Notes under the pieces: model-generated
What the model was told of the DNA's origin: nothing
Seen by the model: only the letters and a program-made list of their open reading frames with translations
Databases searched by the model: none
Program-made: the position numbers and the translations under genes
Source of the DNA: Trissonchulus latispiculum
Taxonomy: Eukaryota; Nematoda; Enoplea; Enoplida; Ironidae
Direction of reading: 5' to 3'
Assembly (NCBI GenBank): GCA_030248195.1
Contig: JASAND010028488.1
Span: 1-64,000, forward strand
Length of the DNA: 64,000 bases
Part shown: in pieces, positions 21,792 through 35,112 of the stretch
How positions within the stretch are numbered: the stretch's first letter is position 1
How the letters are laid out: each line of letters begins with the position of its first letter

Positions 21792-23757
21792 CGATATTGA
21801 AATTGTTTAATGGAGCGTCACTGGAGTATTCAAATCAATGTCAACGTAATCAGTATAATTCCTGCATCGAAATCATAGCAGACATTCTTCATAAAAATAA
21901 TGCAAGTTGCACTTGATAAATAAGATTCTGTTTGCTGTTTCTGCTATTATTAAATAGCTTATTTTCAGCATCCTGCTTATGTTAACAGGCAGCAAGTAAC
22001 TGCGAAAATTCCCATCAATATCTATTGATATTCCTAAATTTATTTGAGGCAGTCCATGTTTCTACTGTTGTTTCAGTAACCGATTTTTAGTTTCAGTTTC
22101 AGTTTCAGTTTCCAGTTCAGTCAAAAATAGCAGCTTCTAGCCTTCAGAAATAATATAATGCATAAATTGACGACTATTTATACTCCCACTGCAGAATATT
22201 AACAGAAAAGCTGCATAAATCCTTCAAATTTTCATTTTCGAGGAAAGATTGAAACTAGTTTTACTCCTAGTTTCAGGTCTTTATCCAATGTAGTTTCAGT
22301 ATTGTTTCAGTTGGTGGCCGAAAATAATTCCAGTTTCTGTTTCAGTTACAGGCCTTCTCCCAAGACAGTTTCAGTTTAAGTTTCATCATTAGAAAGAGCA
22401 GAAAAATACTACAAAGTTGTCGAATTAGGGTTTTAATTGCATTAACCCAATTATAGTTATAATTAGTTAATTAAAATAACTAATAAAGTACCTAGGCGTA
22501 AGGTAATTTAGCCCTAGACTAATGGGTCAATCAGCGAGTAGACACACGCTTATATGAAAGCATGTAGATAGTGGGACCTTCCCGTAAGTTACGGAGGGGG
22601 TCCCGAGTTAACGCACCGAGCATACCTTACATGATTTCAACATGATAGCTTAAGAGTGATCATACTATTATCTATAATACACCCTTGACTTTACTATAGT
22701 CGTTGCAGTTGATGTGGCAAACTATTGCTATGTCATAATGGTAATAATCTCTGACATGAAATGTAACGGGTGTCAGCTCTGCTTGGTTAGTTAAGCAAGT
22801 CCAAGTTATACAGAACTGGAATTGTTTTATCCAGAAAGAAAGTGCAAAACAATGCACTTTTTACAAAACGTAAACTTACAACTTCATGCAATCCAGATTC
22901 CAGGTTAAAATTAATTTTCATGCTTCTGTTTCAATGAAATTCAAATCTAAGTGGAATAAACTAATGCTTACTTTCATACTAAATTATCAAATACTACCTA
23001 TTCACTTCAAAAATACAGACATACTCAATGTGGCATTGTCCATTCTCAATCACAAGTACGGACAGACACAACCAAGACAATAGTATATGAGCGAAGTAGG
23101 CACAAGTACGCACGGCCCCTCTGCAATATAACAATGACCTGTCAGTACTGCAAACCAAGCGTAAGTGACAAAAGGGTGTAAGTTTGTGTTGACACTGTAG
23201 AGAAATTTCCATATTTGTCTAATTTGCATATCTTCCGCCGGTTCATGTCCTTGCCTTTCACAAAGCCATTATCGTTTCGTTTCATCATTTTCCTTATGCA
23301 CTACGCGATAATACGCAATAGTTAAAGCGCGAGCTGCTAAATTCTACAGCCTAATAACTGCTGATTTAATTTGCACAATTAAAATTATGTAAAATGTGTC
23401 TTACTAGCCTATGTTCGAGATACGGTTTGTGGCTTAACCTAATTTCGGCAGGCAAATTTTAGTCTGCTAAGTTTGAGCATTAATCTTTAATGAATATGCC
23501 ATTTGATAAAAGACAGTGTTCTCCCTTCAATTATGCAACACAAAAAATTAGCCTTTTCACCTACAATTACATGACTGGAAAAATTCTAATTGCTGGTGCT
23601 GCTTCCCACTTATTGTTAAATAAAGTATTATTAAATAAAGCCTTATGTGGAGGATTTGGAGTCACAAAAACGACTCAGCAGTTCGGATCCACTTAGTCTG
23701 GTCTATGTAAGACAAGACGTGAGCATAAGAGTCTAGAGTCGGTCGCGAAGGGTGCGC
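21792..23757. other. Upstream region of channel copy 1; (TTTCAG)n repeats
   Basis: No gene recognised. At 22084-22125 and again at 22270-22395 the hexamer TTTCAG recurs in direct orientation (AGTTTCAGTTTCAGTTTC and scattered units), a degenerate simple repeat or a remnant of an element with subterminal repeats. No obvious promoter element can be assigned. Confidence 0.4.
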
Positions 23758-26700
23758 TTAGACATAGTAATTGTTTTTACGATCAGAATTGGTAGCTCTA
23801 GTCCTCTTGGGTAAAGTGGCCAAAGTAAACAGGATCTTGTCGTCATGAATGGGGATGAAACCGTTAGCGATGCTAAGCTTCGCAAGAGTTTCACAAAGAC
23901 CCGCAAATAGGAGAGCTAACATACAAGAAGTACGAATAGTACGGTCGTAGAAGGATAAACTGCATAGTTCAACCAAACTATGTAAAAAATTCACAAAGTT
24001 GGGGCACCCTCCAAGCAGGGTAAATGCGACGAGTAGGCGGACGTTGGTTGACGGCAGCAGCCAAAAACGTTCAAATAAGACTGTGTCCGCTGAGGCGACA
24101 GCCAAGATGATGCTCAAGGTGGTGAGAGAGAGCACTACTCGTATAGACCCATACTGCCGTAGTAAAACGGGAATAGACGTATGATACAAGTTGAGACATA
24201 GAAGGAGTATAAACCTCAATTTGGTTCGAAGAACAATACTCCGACCAGCACTGCCAAACCGCGTCGTACCGCGAATAAGTGATAGGTTTCTTGGAATGAT
24301 GCATGAAACTTACTATGTCTTCCGACAGGCCTAATTGGTCCAATGCTGTGGGGAAACCAGGAACACGCCCAGCATCCAGCGAGGTGTGAGATCCATCGAT
24401 TCTCCCGTCGGATGGTCCTGGCGAACATTATCTGAAAAAGACATAAAATTGAATCACGGACAGGAGCACGAAGTAATAATGGGAACCATATCTGCGAAGG
24501 ACAATATGGACAAACCAATACAAGAGACGCTGTAGACGATGCTAACTTAGCCAGAACTTGTGGTAGAGGACAGACAGGAGGAAAGGCGTAGGCCAGGCAG
24601 TACTGCGACTAGTCCTGCAGCAGTGCGTCAGTGCCCGATGATGTTGGATCATAATCCCAAGAAAAAACTGAGGTACGCAGGCGTTAGAGGGCGAATCAAA
24701 CAAGTCAATCTTGGGGAACCTGAGACGACGAAAAACTAAAGAGCGGCCATTCATAGACAAATATCACTCGATGCTGCTACACTTCCCCTTAGATAAACGA
24801 TCGGCATCAAGGTTGCTTGAAGAAGGAATAGAAGTAAAAAAGGGCTTCACGTCGAGCAGTTTTTTCCAAATTAATGACGGCTAAAGTACAAAGGGTCTTA
24901 GATTTAGTCTCACCCTTGCACGTCATATAGCGAGCTGCTCTGCTGTTGTCCACGTGGAAAGACTAGCTTTGTGAGCAATTTGTGAAGTAAAATTGTTATC
25001 ATGGAGAACACCCACAGTACGAGTAATTCTTTATTGACGTGCTCACCGTTCAAGTCATCTGTCCAGGAACTAGACCAAGACATGTTACCGTATCAAAGAA
25101 CACCACAAAAGTGTGATGAAGAATCAGTAAAGACAAACCTTGTATCTCGGGGCCTATTAGGCTGGACTGTGGCTTAGCTAAGATGCGATGCCAATATGGC
25201 ATTTCTGTCTTCACCGAAGGAGGCAATCTGACCATATTGTTGTAGGCGTGATGATGGCGAAGGGCAGGCAGAGAGTGAGTGACGAAATGTTGAAGTTCTC
25301 TGTAAAAAAGAGGAGCAACATTAATTGCAAGGGTAGAGCTACACATTGAACTAAAGTCTGACACAAAAATGTGTGTACAAAATCTGTAAGGCCTCCAGTG
25401 AACTCAATATACGGCGTAACCCCATAAAACCATATATTTTCGGAATCCTTGCAGCGAGACAAACATTTTTATAAAATTTAAAATTTTTTAAAATTTCAAA
25501 AATTTTAAAATATCGGTTTATCGGGGAATTTTTCCGGACCGTTCAAGCTATTCAGCTCATTCTCTCAAAAAAATTTTCCCGTCCGAAGACGCATCGATTG
25601 ACACAAGAACGAAAAAAATCGGTTGAGAAATAAGCATTTTATTCCAAAATTTCGTTTTTCCTTTTCCTTTGATGTTTGCCGCTTTTTGCAACTTTGACTG
25701 GCTATTACTCGAGACTCGCTCAACGGAAAATTTTTTTGATTAGCTTTTCAGGACCGCCTGGGCACCCGCTTTCACCTGATATATGTGGTATTTCAAATTT
25801 TGAAAGTCGATTTTTTTTGAAAAATACCACTTTTTGACCAAAAATTTCGGCAAAGCAGATTTAACAAAAGTGAGTACAAATAAGATGATCATAAAATTCA
25901 AGCTGAGCTGAATCCAACGATATAAAGCTTTTGTTGCTACGACTTATATTTCGCCAGCAATGAATTTTTAAACATTATCCTTTATTTCCGCTGGATTTTG
26001 GCTCTCTTTGATCGCCATGATTTGACTGAAGCCGTGTAAACTAGCAAAACCAGCCTATATAAGGGATATTGTTTAAAAATTCATTGCTAGCGCAATATAA
26101 GTCGTAGCAACAAAAGCTTTATATCGTTGGATTCAGCTCAGCTTGAATTTTATGATCATCTTATTTGTACTCACTTTTGTTAAATCTGCTTTGCCGAAAT
26201 TTTTGGTCAATAAGTGGTATTTTTCAAAAAAATCGACTTTCAAAATTTGAAATACCACATATATCAGGTGAAAGCGGGTGCCCAGGCGGTCCTGAAAAGC
26301 TAATCGAAAAAATTTTCCGTTGAGCGAGTCGCGAGTAATAACCAGTCAAAGTTGCAAAAAGCGGCAAACATCAAAGGAAACGGAAAAACGAAATTTTGGA
26401 ATAAAATGCTTATTTCTCAACCGATTTTTTTCGTTCTTGTGTCAATCGATGCGTCTTCGTACGGGAAAATTTTTTTGAGAGAATGAGCCGAATAGCTTGA
26501 ACGGTCCGGAAAAATTCCCCGATAAACTGATATTTTAAAATTTTTGAAATTTTAAAAAATTTTAAATTTTATAAAAATGTTTGTCTCGCTGCAAGGATTC
26601 CGAAAATATATGGTTTTATGGGGTTACGACGTATATTGAGTTTTCTGGAGGCCTTACAGATTTTGTACACACATTTTTGTGTCAGACTTTAAGTAAACTA

Positions 26701-27010
26701 GCCAGCTGGTGAATGCGAACCATATGTGCAGCTGTCACCGAATTTAGAGTAGACAATAGTCTCGTTAGTCTTTGGAGCGACAGAAAGATATATGAGCAGA
26801 ATCCCAGATAAAACCGAGACGTTGAATGGTCTGACGGGGCTGAAGCTCCGATTTGCTGATTTTAACGATGAACCCGAGAGAAAGAAGGATAAAGATGGCA
26901 CGTTGCGTGTGGCAAACGCACTGTTCCGGCGAAGAAGCCGTCAATATCAATTATCAAAATATCGTCCAAGTCAATCGCTACTCGTATCTCTAACGACCGT
27001 AAAAAAACTA
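23758..27010 (-). pseudogene. Decayed DIRS/Ngaro-type tyrosine-recombinase retroelement
   Basis: Read on the minus strand from about 27010 down, fragments appear in the expected order. The reverse transcriptase catalytic region has IDLDDILII (about 26950-26985) and then VKISKSELQPRQTIQRLGF (about 26790-26850). The RT/RNase H connection follows at 25050-25351 (LFYRELQHFV, then MPYWHRILAKPQ). RNase H follows, with NLDADRLSKGK near 24790-24810 and PKIDLFDSPSNACVPQFF near 24660-24710. An N-terminal recombinase helix (YSRYDAVWQCWSEYC near 24240-24290) and a recombinase core remnant (23758-24100) complete it; the core has GLCETL where GLR.xEL is expected. It has many stops and frame changes and is split by the palindrome at 25354-26689. 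The termini were not found. Confidence 0.7.
25354..26689. mobile_element. 1336-bp near-perfect palindromic element, TA target duplication
   Basis: AAGTCTGACACAAAAATGTG at the left end pairs with its exact complement at the right end, and complementarity continues for about 630 bp per arm to an unpaired centre of roughly 70 bp near 25987-26057. TA flanks both ends (25352-25353 and 26690-26691), as in Tc1/mariner-type insertions. It interrupts the RT-connection coding of the DIRS remnant. There is no ORF of its own. Arm divergence is low (scattered single mismatches such as ACTATTCAGCTC versus GAGCCGAATAGC), so it looks fairly recent or is homogenised by gene conversion. Confidence 0.85.
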
Positions 27011-29308
27011 ATAGGAATCCTCATTGGCTTTGTGAAAATACAGAATTATTTGTTAAAAATACAATACAAAGTAAATCCAATTAATATAACTGATACCTGT
27101 AATACCAAATAGAAAGTCCACAGCAAGGAAAATTCCGGTTAAATTAAATTAAATGAATTAAATTAATGAATTAAATGGGTTAAAACCATTTGATGTCATA
27201 CGAGTCGTCATGTAAGTGTGGTTGTATATTGTTATATGCTAACAGTGGTAGGTAAGATATATAACTTATAGAGTACAGCATACATGTACATATATAGTCA
27301 ACAAGTTTTTCTTTTTCGATTTGCAACAGCAATGGCCAAAAGTCAGTTTCATAGACTTTTCGCAAACGAAACCCTGAATGAATTTAAATGAACACCTTTA
27401 TGAAAAAGAGACTGTCTAAACACCCATCTTCATGAGTAGCATGGGGGTGGTAGGTATGTGTACCCAAACGTCCCAAGCCTGGACAACATATAAGTCCTCC
27501 CACTATCAGGGGCACGGGGTAAGGCGAAATCAGCCAAGGAAAAACAGAACTGGCCGGGAAAAGTAGCTTTTGCACCAATATACCAAAAAACGTCACCGTT
27601 TTTTCAACGATTTCGTCACTTTTCAAGAAAATTGATCTAAATTTATTTTTCTTAAAAATTGATGCATTTCTTGCAATTTTATTAAAAATGCTACTTATGT
27701 TATTATTAACAGTAATTTGTGCCGGTGGTACAAACCTCCTCGAAAACGTTTGTTCAAGGTACAAGCCCTCTCCCCAGCATTACAGGTTTTTTGCCTGTTT
27801 TCTCTTCTAAGGAAACATTACTGCACTACGAAAGGACAGTTTTGTCTCCGCTATTTTTCAATTGCAAAATTTTATTGGCTTGACCTAGTATCGCAGTGGT
27901 CGCAGCCACAGGTGGACAAGTGGGGGTAGGGGGGGAAATTCCTCGCCTCGGCGAAGTCGTCCACAAGGGGGTCGCCAAATTGCTCCCACAAGGGGTAAGA
28001 AAATTGGCCATAAGGAGTAAGAAAATTGCCCAAAAAACAGGTTTTACGACCAAATTTTTCAAAAATTTTCCGGCTTCGCCGGAATTTTTCATTAAAGATC
28101 AACTTTTTTGCTAAAAAACGTCCGAAAAACGTTGTTTTAGCAAAAAAATCGCTGTTTTTCATTAGAAAACGACGAGAAACGCTTAAAAATCGCATTTAAA
28201 AGTGCACTTAAGAAAAATCGCTCTTACAACGGGTACCCAAATTTGCTTCCACAAGGGTCAGTGAAATTTGACCTCCCGTTCAGGTATTTTCGCAGCATAA
28301 CATTTTCTTGCATTTCAGGACCCAGACTGCTTCTTGGTCTTTCCGGATGAGATGGTTGACAAACTAGAATTTCGTAAAAATTCGAAAAATTTCCGCGTTG
28401 AATCTTAGGCTGAGATGTTTCTAATGTACCTCGCACATATTTTCCTCCAATAAGTTTTCTCATGCTTCTGTGATCTCTATTGCGAAAGATTTTTTCTAAA
28501 AGGTAGATAATGCTATCCAATCGTTAAACGACTTTCGTAAAGACGACTGATGAAAAATCTGCAAGAACATTGCCACCAGTTGCACTCAACAACATTGCCT
28601 TTTACAAAGACTGGAAACATATCAAGTCTAACTGGACTAAGATTTCTTGCGACTATTTCGTTTACGGCGAATTATATTGTTGAAACGGAATAGTTTAGTT
28701 GGAGTTTTAAAAACGTAGAGGTAAACCAGAAATAGTCCATGGTTTTATCCGGCATATTTAAATATTGATAATTACAATGCATTATTTCCATTATGTTTAA
28801 GGAGGGCCGGGATGCTCGGTCGGACGGGCCGATGAAACCCCGACCGGCATCAAACACTACATTATGCTATAGAACGCAGTTAACATTTTGCGTCAATAAT
28901 TACGTACCTTCCGTATTTTGCTTACATAACTAGCAACCGGACAAACTAATTGAATACTAATGGTTAGCGAATTTTTAGCCTCCTTCTGGAATGCGTCTTT
29001 CAGACATAATTACCGTAAGGGCAATGTCTATCCGGTTAACCGCATTTCACAGCATTATATAAAGCCTAAAGGGTGGAGGGCACAATAGGACAAAATACAT
29101 TGCATACCTTAGCTTTGTGGAAGAAATAGGTAATCATTAAAAAACTTAGGAATTAGAAAATATAAAAAATCACTACTGAAATAAGTTGTTTTAAATAGGT
29201 TTGTTTTGCGGATTTATGTTGTGACTTTATAACAACTTTACCATTTCAGCAAATCTGCAACTTGGTAATATCGACGTTTACCCTAATGGTTTTGAAAATC
29301 AAAATCAT
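27011..29308. other. Intergenic stretch without a recognisable gene
   Basis: It contains repeated CCCACAAGGGG..AAATTG motifs at 27955-28030 and 28235-28265, and a GCCGG-GAA type mini-hairpin (TTCCGGC-TTC-GCCGGAA, about 28069-28085). These look like remnants of repeats. ORFs of about 100 codons on both strands lack recognisable motifs and overlap one another. Confidence 0.4.
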
Positions 29309-32300
29309 TTACTTTTGCGATAATACATTTGTCTTGCTTACAATCTCAATTACTAGACTTATAGCAGATACAATCAAGCCAGTCCCAAAAACATAACATG
29401 TTTTCAGTAAAAAATTACGACTATGAGCTGAGATTCTGATGTCAGGAGATCCAAGACTAGCAGGTGTTTTCAAAGTGTTGTGAGTTTGCTGGAGGCGGCT
29501 GTAGAGGTCCGCCATGGAGCCTTGGGTTGTAGCTAAGACAATGTGTTTCTTAATTTCGGATGGCAAAGTTCGGCGATAATAATAAACCAGCTGTTCACCT
29601 AGAAATTTAAGAAAACCAATACCATGCAAAACCTACTCGGTGCTAAAACTTGCGAATGAAACACCATATAATATTAATAAAGTTACCATACCTTGAAAAT
29701 CAACGTGCAATTTAATCGATGCAGCAATTTAACGCCGGAGTTCATTTTAGTTTTACTATTCCGCTTTCTTTTAATTGTTTAGACATAATATGCAATGCTG
29801 AGCAATTATTAAAAATGGCCTTCTGGAACGCGCCGAGTCTTGAATGACGAGTCACAAATTTAGAGTGACTGAAGGACCATTACCGAGCGTCGTGGCTATC
29901 TTACAACATCAAGCATATACCCAGAAAATGGTTAATTATGATAAAGCTGAAGCTTACTAAGTGTTCTCCTGCGTCAGAAAACTAATGCAAAGCGAACGGC
30001 AACAATTAGGGATGCTTTGAAAGTATTTTTATTGACTCTTTTAGTATTTATCTTTACTAAACGAAGCAAAATGGCGATGGGTACGATTTGATACAACAAA
30101 ATATATGACCTAAAATCCGAGCTTTAATAAATATAAAATATAAACTACTCTCCGTGAAATAAAAAGGCCATAATCAGCCCATAATCATAAGGCCATAATC
30201 AGGCCAAGCTCTCTGGGGTGAAGTGGAAGGGCACACACAAACACAAACTATACGTTTCATATATAAAGGGTTTACGTTAGACAAACGTTGCTTTTATCAA
30301 AGCAAATGAACTCACCAACTGTGTCAGTGAACCTTATTATTTCAAAACCGTCAAAGAAACTTGCTGAACTTTCAAACTCCAGCATGACCATACATCGAGA
30401 AGCGGTGGAGAGCCTTTGCATTGCCAAGTTAAATTCCGTAACACTGTAGAGTTCCAACTGTCCAAGCTTCGTTAAATACTACAATGATAAGACCTGATTT
30501 CAAAACTGTATTAATTTGCTAAACCTAGAAAATCTTTAAATTACCAAAGAGATGCACACTGCAACTTAATACCATGGCTACGTAAGCAGTTTCATGAGCT
30601 CAAAGGTAAACTAGCACAAGCACGTGCGAACAGAGTTGGAGATGGACACATTTTTCTTGACCGCGACCGCCCCGCGACCGCAGCAGTCGTGACCGCGACC
30701 GCCCGCGACCGCGACCGCAACCCGCATGCTAATTGTGTGACCGCAAAATTTTGAGTTAGTGAGCTTTAAATCCGTGTAAAAGGCCACTTTTCGCATATTT
30801 AAGGTATTTATTTTCACTATTTTTCGATCGCGCAACTGAAATTACAAAAGGATTTTATTTTTGTAATGGTTATTTTTCTGAAATTGTTTCATAAATAAAG
30901 AAGCTCATTATTTTGAGGAAAACGAAAGTTTTTCCGATTTTCTTCAAAATGTTCAAGTTTGGACGCTTATTTTTACCAAATCAAATGATCAAACTCAAAC
31001 CCCTGGAAATAGCCCGCGGCAATTGTCTCAACGCGTGTACCAAGCCGCTTTCTAATTAATTGCTTGAGTTCAGAGAAATTCGTGTTCAAAACAATCCAAT
31101 TGCCATTCTTAAAATTACACATTTTCGTTGCTATGCTTACTGGTTAGGCAGAAATGCCGGATAGAGCTCTCCGTTTGGATAGCATGAATTGTAGGAATAC
31201 AAATGTGGCCAATACTTGACTTACCGACCTGTGTTCTTGAAGCTGTCAAAATCTGACAAAGTTTGATTTCTCGAAAAATGGTCCATTTTTTGACTAAAAC
31301 AGTCTTTGGCGTTATCTCTGAAATCGTAAAGAGTCAAAGAATACTCGGTAGGTATTGGTAAGAGCATTCAAATGACTTCAAGTTTGTAGGTGTAGGGTGA
31401 CTAACTCCGCTGAACCCGTAAAATTAAGTCATTTTCTAAAATCAAGTTAGACAGAATTAGAAATGAACAAATTTGAACAAATTTCAGTAAGGACTACCGC
31501 AAGGACTGACAGTTTGTACAGCCTGTCCAACCAACAGGCGAAGCATTTAACACATTAAAGCAAAATGAAGAATAAATATGAACCTGAAGATTCGTCCAGA
31601 GGACCACTTATGGTAATGGAAATACGTAAAATACTTTGGAAAAATTGAAAATTTTTGTTACAAATTGGCCCAACTTGCGAAGATTTGGTAGAAATTTGCG
31701 GTCATTGCGGTCAAGAAAGTTTGACCACGACCGCGACCGCGACCGCGTCCAACTCTGCGTGCGAAAGCCTGCTGGCATGTTTGAACTTACAGTGTAGTAT
31801 GATATATTATTATAATATTCCATTACTTCTTTGAATGCAATTATGCCGCAAGTACCGCTTTTTATCTTAGTTACCATACTGTCGTAAGTTGCCTCCATAA
31901 TCGGTCTATCTACAATCATGGAGATAACTGTACCCCCAGTTTCAGTAGTTATAACAAGAGATAGAACTGTTAAAATAATTGTGTGCAAAAGGCGTATTTG
32001 TTTCGTCCATAACATTGGATACGGAAAACCATAAAACTTTAAGCATTTGAACAGAGATATTATGAACGCTTTCTGGATGACAACTAGCAAAAATAATCGC
32101 AGTAATAATAATGCCACGTATATGGTCCATCCAGCAGAAGCTTTGCTGACTAAGCCGTCATCCGCCGATAACGCCTCAGCCTTTGTTACAAATATAGGGT
32201 TGTCTATGAACAATGGTACAGTGGGTTCTGCTACATCGCTTATTACTGACGCATACCCATCTGTAAGGCACATCACGTCAATTTCGTTTCTAAGAAAAGC

Positions 32301-32489
32301 TGGCACAACGTCCGCATACGCAAACTCACGCAGTTGCACGGTGAAACCATAGGTGGTTAAAACATTATAAATTATCTGTACTTCAAATCCTGGAAAACAG
32401 CTTTCATTGGTTGGAAAACTCGGAAAACAGTGGTATGACCAGGGCTCATATACCCTGCATCCGACCACAAGGCTAAACGGAAGTTTCAT
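29309..32489 (-). CDS. Compact ionotropic glutamate receptor-like protein, copy 2, 383 aa, three exons
   Basis: Exons are 31791-32489 (ATG at 32489; donor GTAAGT), 30316-30478 and 29309-29598, with the same lengths for exons 2 and 3 (163 and 290 bp) and the same phases as copy 1. The predicted protein matches copy 1 throughout: an ESCFPGFEVQIIYNVL segment, EPTVPLFIDNPIFVT, M1, M3 with TTETGGTVISMI, S2 with GTCGIIAFKEVMEYY, and M4 (FLLKTCYVFGTGLIVSAISL). All three exons are open and all splice sites are canonical, so it is probably functional. Intron 1 (30479-31790) is almost entirely a hAT-like insertion ending 33 bp from the exon 1 boundary. Role and location are as for copy 1, inferred from family features only. 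Confidence 0.75.
30631..31757. mobile_element. hAT-like element with (GACCGC)n arms, target duplication CGTGCGAA
   Basis: The left end is CAGAGTTGGA and the right end TCCAACTCTG. Both are bounded by the identical 8-mer CGTGCGAA (30623-30630 and 31758-31765). Inside each end lies a run of GACCGC units (left 30659-30720, right 31720-31747), facing each other as CCGCGACCGC and its partner. The 8-bp duplication and CAGAG-type end support hAT. The remainder (30740-31680) is AT-rich with no transposase, so it is a non-autonomous copy. It sits in intron 1 of channel copy 2. Confidence 0.85.
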
Positions 32490-32893
32490 CAATATATATT
32501 AGAGTTATCTAAGTAGCTCCATTACATTAGTTAAATCAACGGCAGTGTCAGCATATTGAATCTATCATCATGTTAGGCTGTATCTAAGAAAAAAATGCAG
32601 TTACATCCCATTATTTAATAAATAAAATTCAGTAACACTTAACTTTTATTATATTTGAAACCGACATAAGTTGTGTATCTCGAACAGGATAAACAAAAGC
32701 AGCAAACTCTCCAGGCCAATTTGTAGTAGTCATGGGAAAAATCTGTGTCAACATTATAGAAGCAGTCTTCGGTATTGCGCATTCCCATATCTTTGTATGC
32801 AACACTTAAGTTTATTTGGCTTTACTCTACCATGCATTTATATTTTTTTATAGAATGCCCTATGTGGTCTTTGTGCACCAAATTATTGCTTAC
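32490..32893. other. Upstream region of channel copy 2
   Basis: About 400 bp between the start codon and the next transposon. No conserved promoter element could be recognised, and it shows no obvious similarity to the upstream region of copy 1. Confidence 0.35.
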
Positions 32894-32901
32894 GTTTGTA
32901 C

Positions 32902-34076
32902 CAGGGATGGAAACTGGGTCACTTTTTGTGACCCATGACCCACTCGACCCAAACATAAATTTGACCCAGACCCAGAGTGACCCATAAAATTTTAAAATTT
33001 AGTGACCCAGACCCAAATGACCCAAACGTTTTCGTGACCCAGACCCAACTGACCCAAGAATGTTCGTGACCCAGGCCCAAATGACACAATAGAATAACTT
33101 GACACAGACTGACTTTACCTAAACGAGACTGACCTTTTGTTAAGTGTTTATGAAAGTCTCTTTCTTATTTTTTGGAAATACGCAAGAATAAGTACATTCC
33201 ACTCATAACTTCGATTTATCGAATTTGCAACCCCAGACAAGATTTTATATTAAAGGAAATGTGAGACGAGCGATCTTTCACGATTTCCCAAAAGGCCTAA
33301 CTATTGATTTTTTTTGAAGAATAACTAAATTTTCGGACGGGTGTCATCATTAAAAAGCTTAAAATTTTTCAATAATTTGAAAATTTAACTTAATAAGGGG
33401 AAAGAAACGGGAAGGAAACTAAGGAACTTAAATTTTTCTGAAAGCATTTGTAGGTTTTTATGCATTTAAATTGTTTTAAAACCATTTAGTTAGCCTTATA
33501 ATTTTAAAAATTTGCTCAAATTGGAAACTTTTTATTACTCTTCCAATAATGATGGAATTTAAGGAAATAATTACCACTCAGCATGTTGCTGGCCATTTTA
33601 CTTATGAGATATTGAGATATGAGTGTTTGATGCTGTAAAATTTTAAAATCGAAAGAAATATGTCCACCTTGTTACGTGATTTTACTATGTAAACCGACTG
33701 AAATAGAATAGCATGACAAGTCACACCCAATTCTACTGATTTCTGCGAAATGAGTACTGAATTTAACTAATGTGTTGGTGATCGCGCCGAAGGCGCGAAA
33801 AGTTTTTTGAAGCGGTGGGTTTACCTTTAAAACTTGCTAAAATTCCTCCACAAAAATTCAAACTTTAAAGATTTGGCAAGACTCTGTGACCCAGGCCCAA
33901 AATGACCGTCTAAAGTTTCTGACCCAGACCCAAATTGACCCACAGGAAACTTGACCCAGACCCACCCTGACCCAAGGGCTTCACAAAAGTTGTGACCCAA
34001 GACCCAGTGACCCAGCCAAAAATAGCGACCCAAACGACCCATGACCCAATGACCCATGACCCAGTTTCCATCCCTG
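32902..34076. mobile_element. hAT-like element with (GACCCA)n arms, target duplication GTTTGTAC
   Basis: The left end CAGGGATGGAAACTGGGTCA is matched inverted at the right end. GTTTGTAC flanks both sides exactly (32894-32901 and 34077-34084). Both arms carry long runs of GACCCA/GACCCAGACCCA units (left about 32920-33090, right about 33885-34060). The centre is AT-rich and non-coding, with a GCGCC-GAA-GGCGC mini-hairpin at 33782-33798. It is a non-autonomous element with very intact boundaries. Confidence 0.88.
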
Positions 34077-34084
34077 GTTTGTAC

Positions 34085-34733
34085 TTGTTTTGTGATTTTT
34101 GTTTTATTACAAATTTTAACGAAAATTCTCAATGAAAATACTGAGGAGCATTTTGACCTGACAAATTACAAATAAGCTTTCCGGAGTTGACTCTTTAGGA
34201 TAAAAACTTTCCATATAAATTGCAATGTCAACTATCTGAGAATGCAATGAGCACTGTAGGGTCTAAGCTGGCTTTTCAAATAGAACCTCAAAAGCGCTAA
34301 GTAATTTATTCGGATAGGTGAATAAAACGCTTTCGGTGTATTGCATCATTATACTGGTTACATAATGACAGCATGAAAGGTATGGCTAAGCTGAGTAAAC
34401 TTCTGTTAAGGCAGGCAGTCACATGTAATATCACTCTATTTATGCAGATATTGGATTGAATGAGGCTTTTCCAACCTTTGAACCGACTGGGTTGCGATGT
34501 TGTTGGGAATACACACCTCATTGTGATTACACTCTGAATATTCAACCGACTGGTGCAAATCAGGTGTTCTAGATTAGTGAGATAGGGCTGATGTTCGGAG
34601 GCACACCAAACTAATTCGAGCCTTCAAATCAGTTCAAGAGATCAGTTTTAGATAATTAAGCCGTTAAACAATAGCAAATTACGGACAACTGGGCGGTTTA
34701 ATAATAAGAAACACAGCATAAATTTATTACAGA
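34085..34733. other. Spacer between transposons, no gene recognised
   Basis: No ORF with recognisable motifs and no repeat boundary. Confidence 0.4.
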
Positions 34734-35112
34734 ATAAAGTGTCCGTGTACGTTCTTACCATTTGATTTTGGTTTTTACGTCAAAAACAAAACAAAATACA
34801 ATCGAGGGTTATTTGTTTTTTGTTTTATTGATTATTGGCACAATCAAAAATATACGTTTTGAAATTTGATTTGGGTCCATATGACAAAAATCAAAAATCA
34901 AAATTCAAATCCTATTCATGGGTTGCTTTTGGTTTTTGAATTTTGATTTTGGTTTTATTGAAATCACACGCGTGCAGGGTGTCCTGCGTGGGAACATTAT
35001 ATGTAGCAGCGAATGAAAGGCAGTTATATACACTCATTGGTGGGAGCTTCTGCCTAGACATAGGAAATCCGATTGCAGTTGTATGCCCACAGGCGGTTGT
35101 TCTAAAACACAT

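Noticed and set aside
22084..22395. hAT-like element with (TTTCAG)n arms.
   Set aside because: The hexamer runs are in the same orientation on both sides and no terminal inverted repeat or target duplication was found.
27384..28195. Overlapping ORFs of 90-126 codons on both strands.
   Set aside because: Mutually overlapping, no recognisable domains, region looks like repeat remnants.
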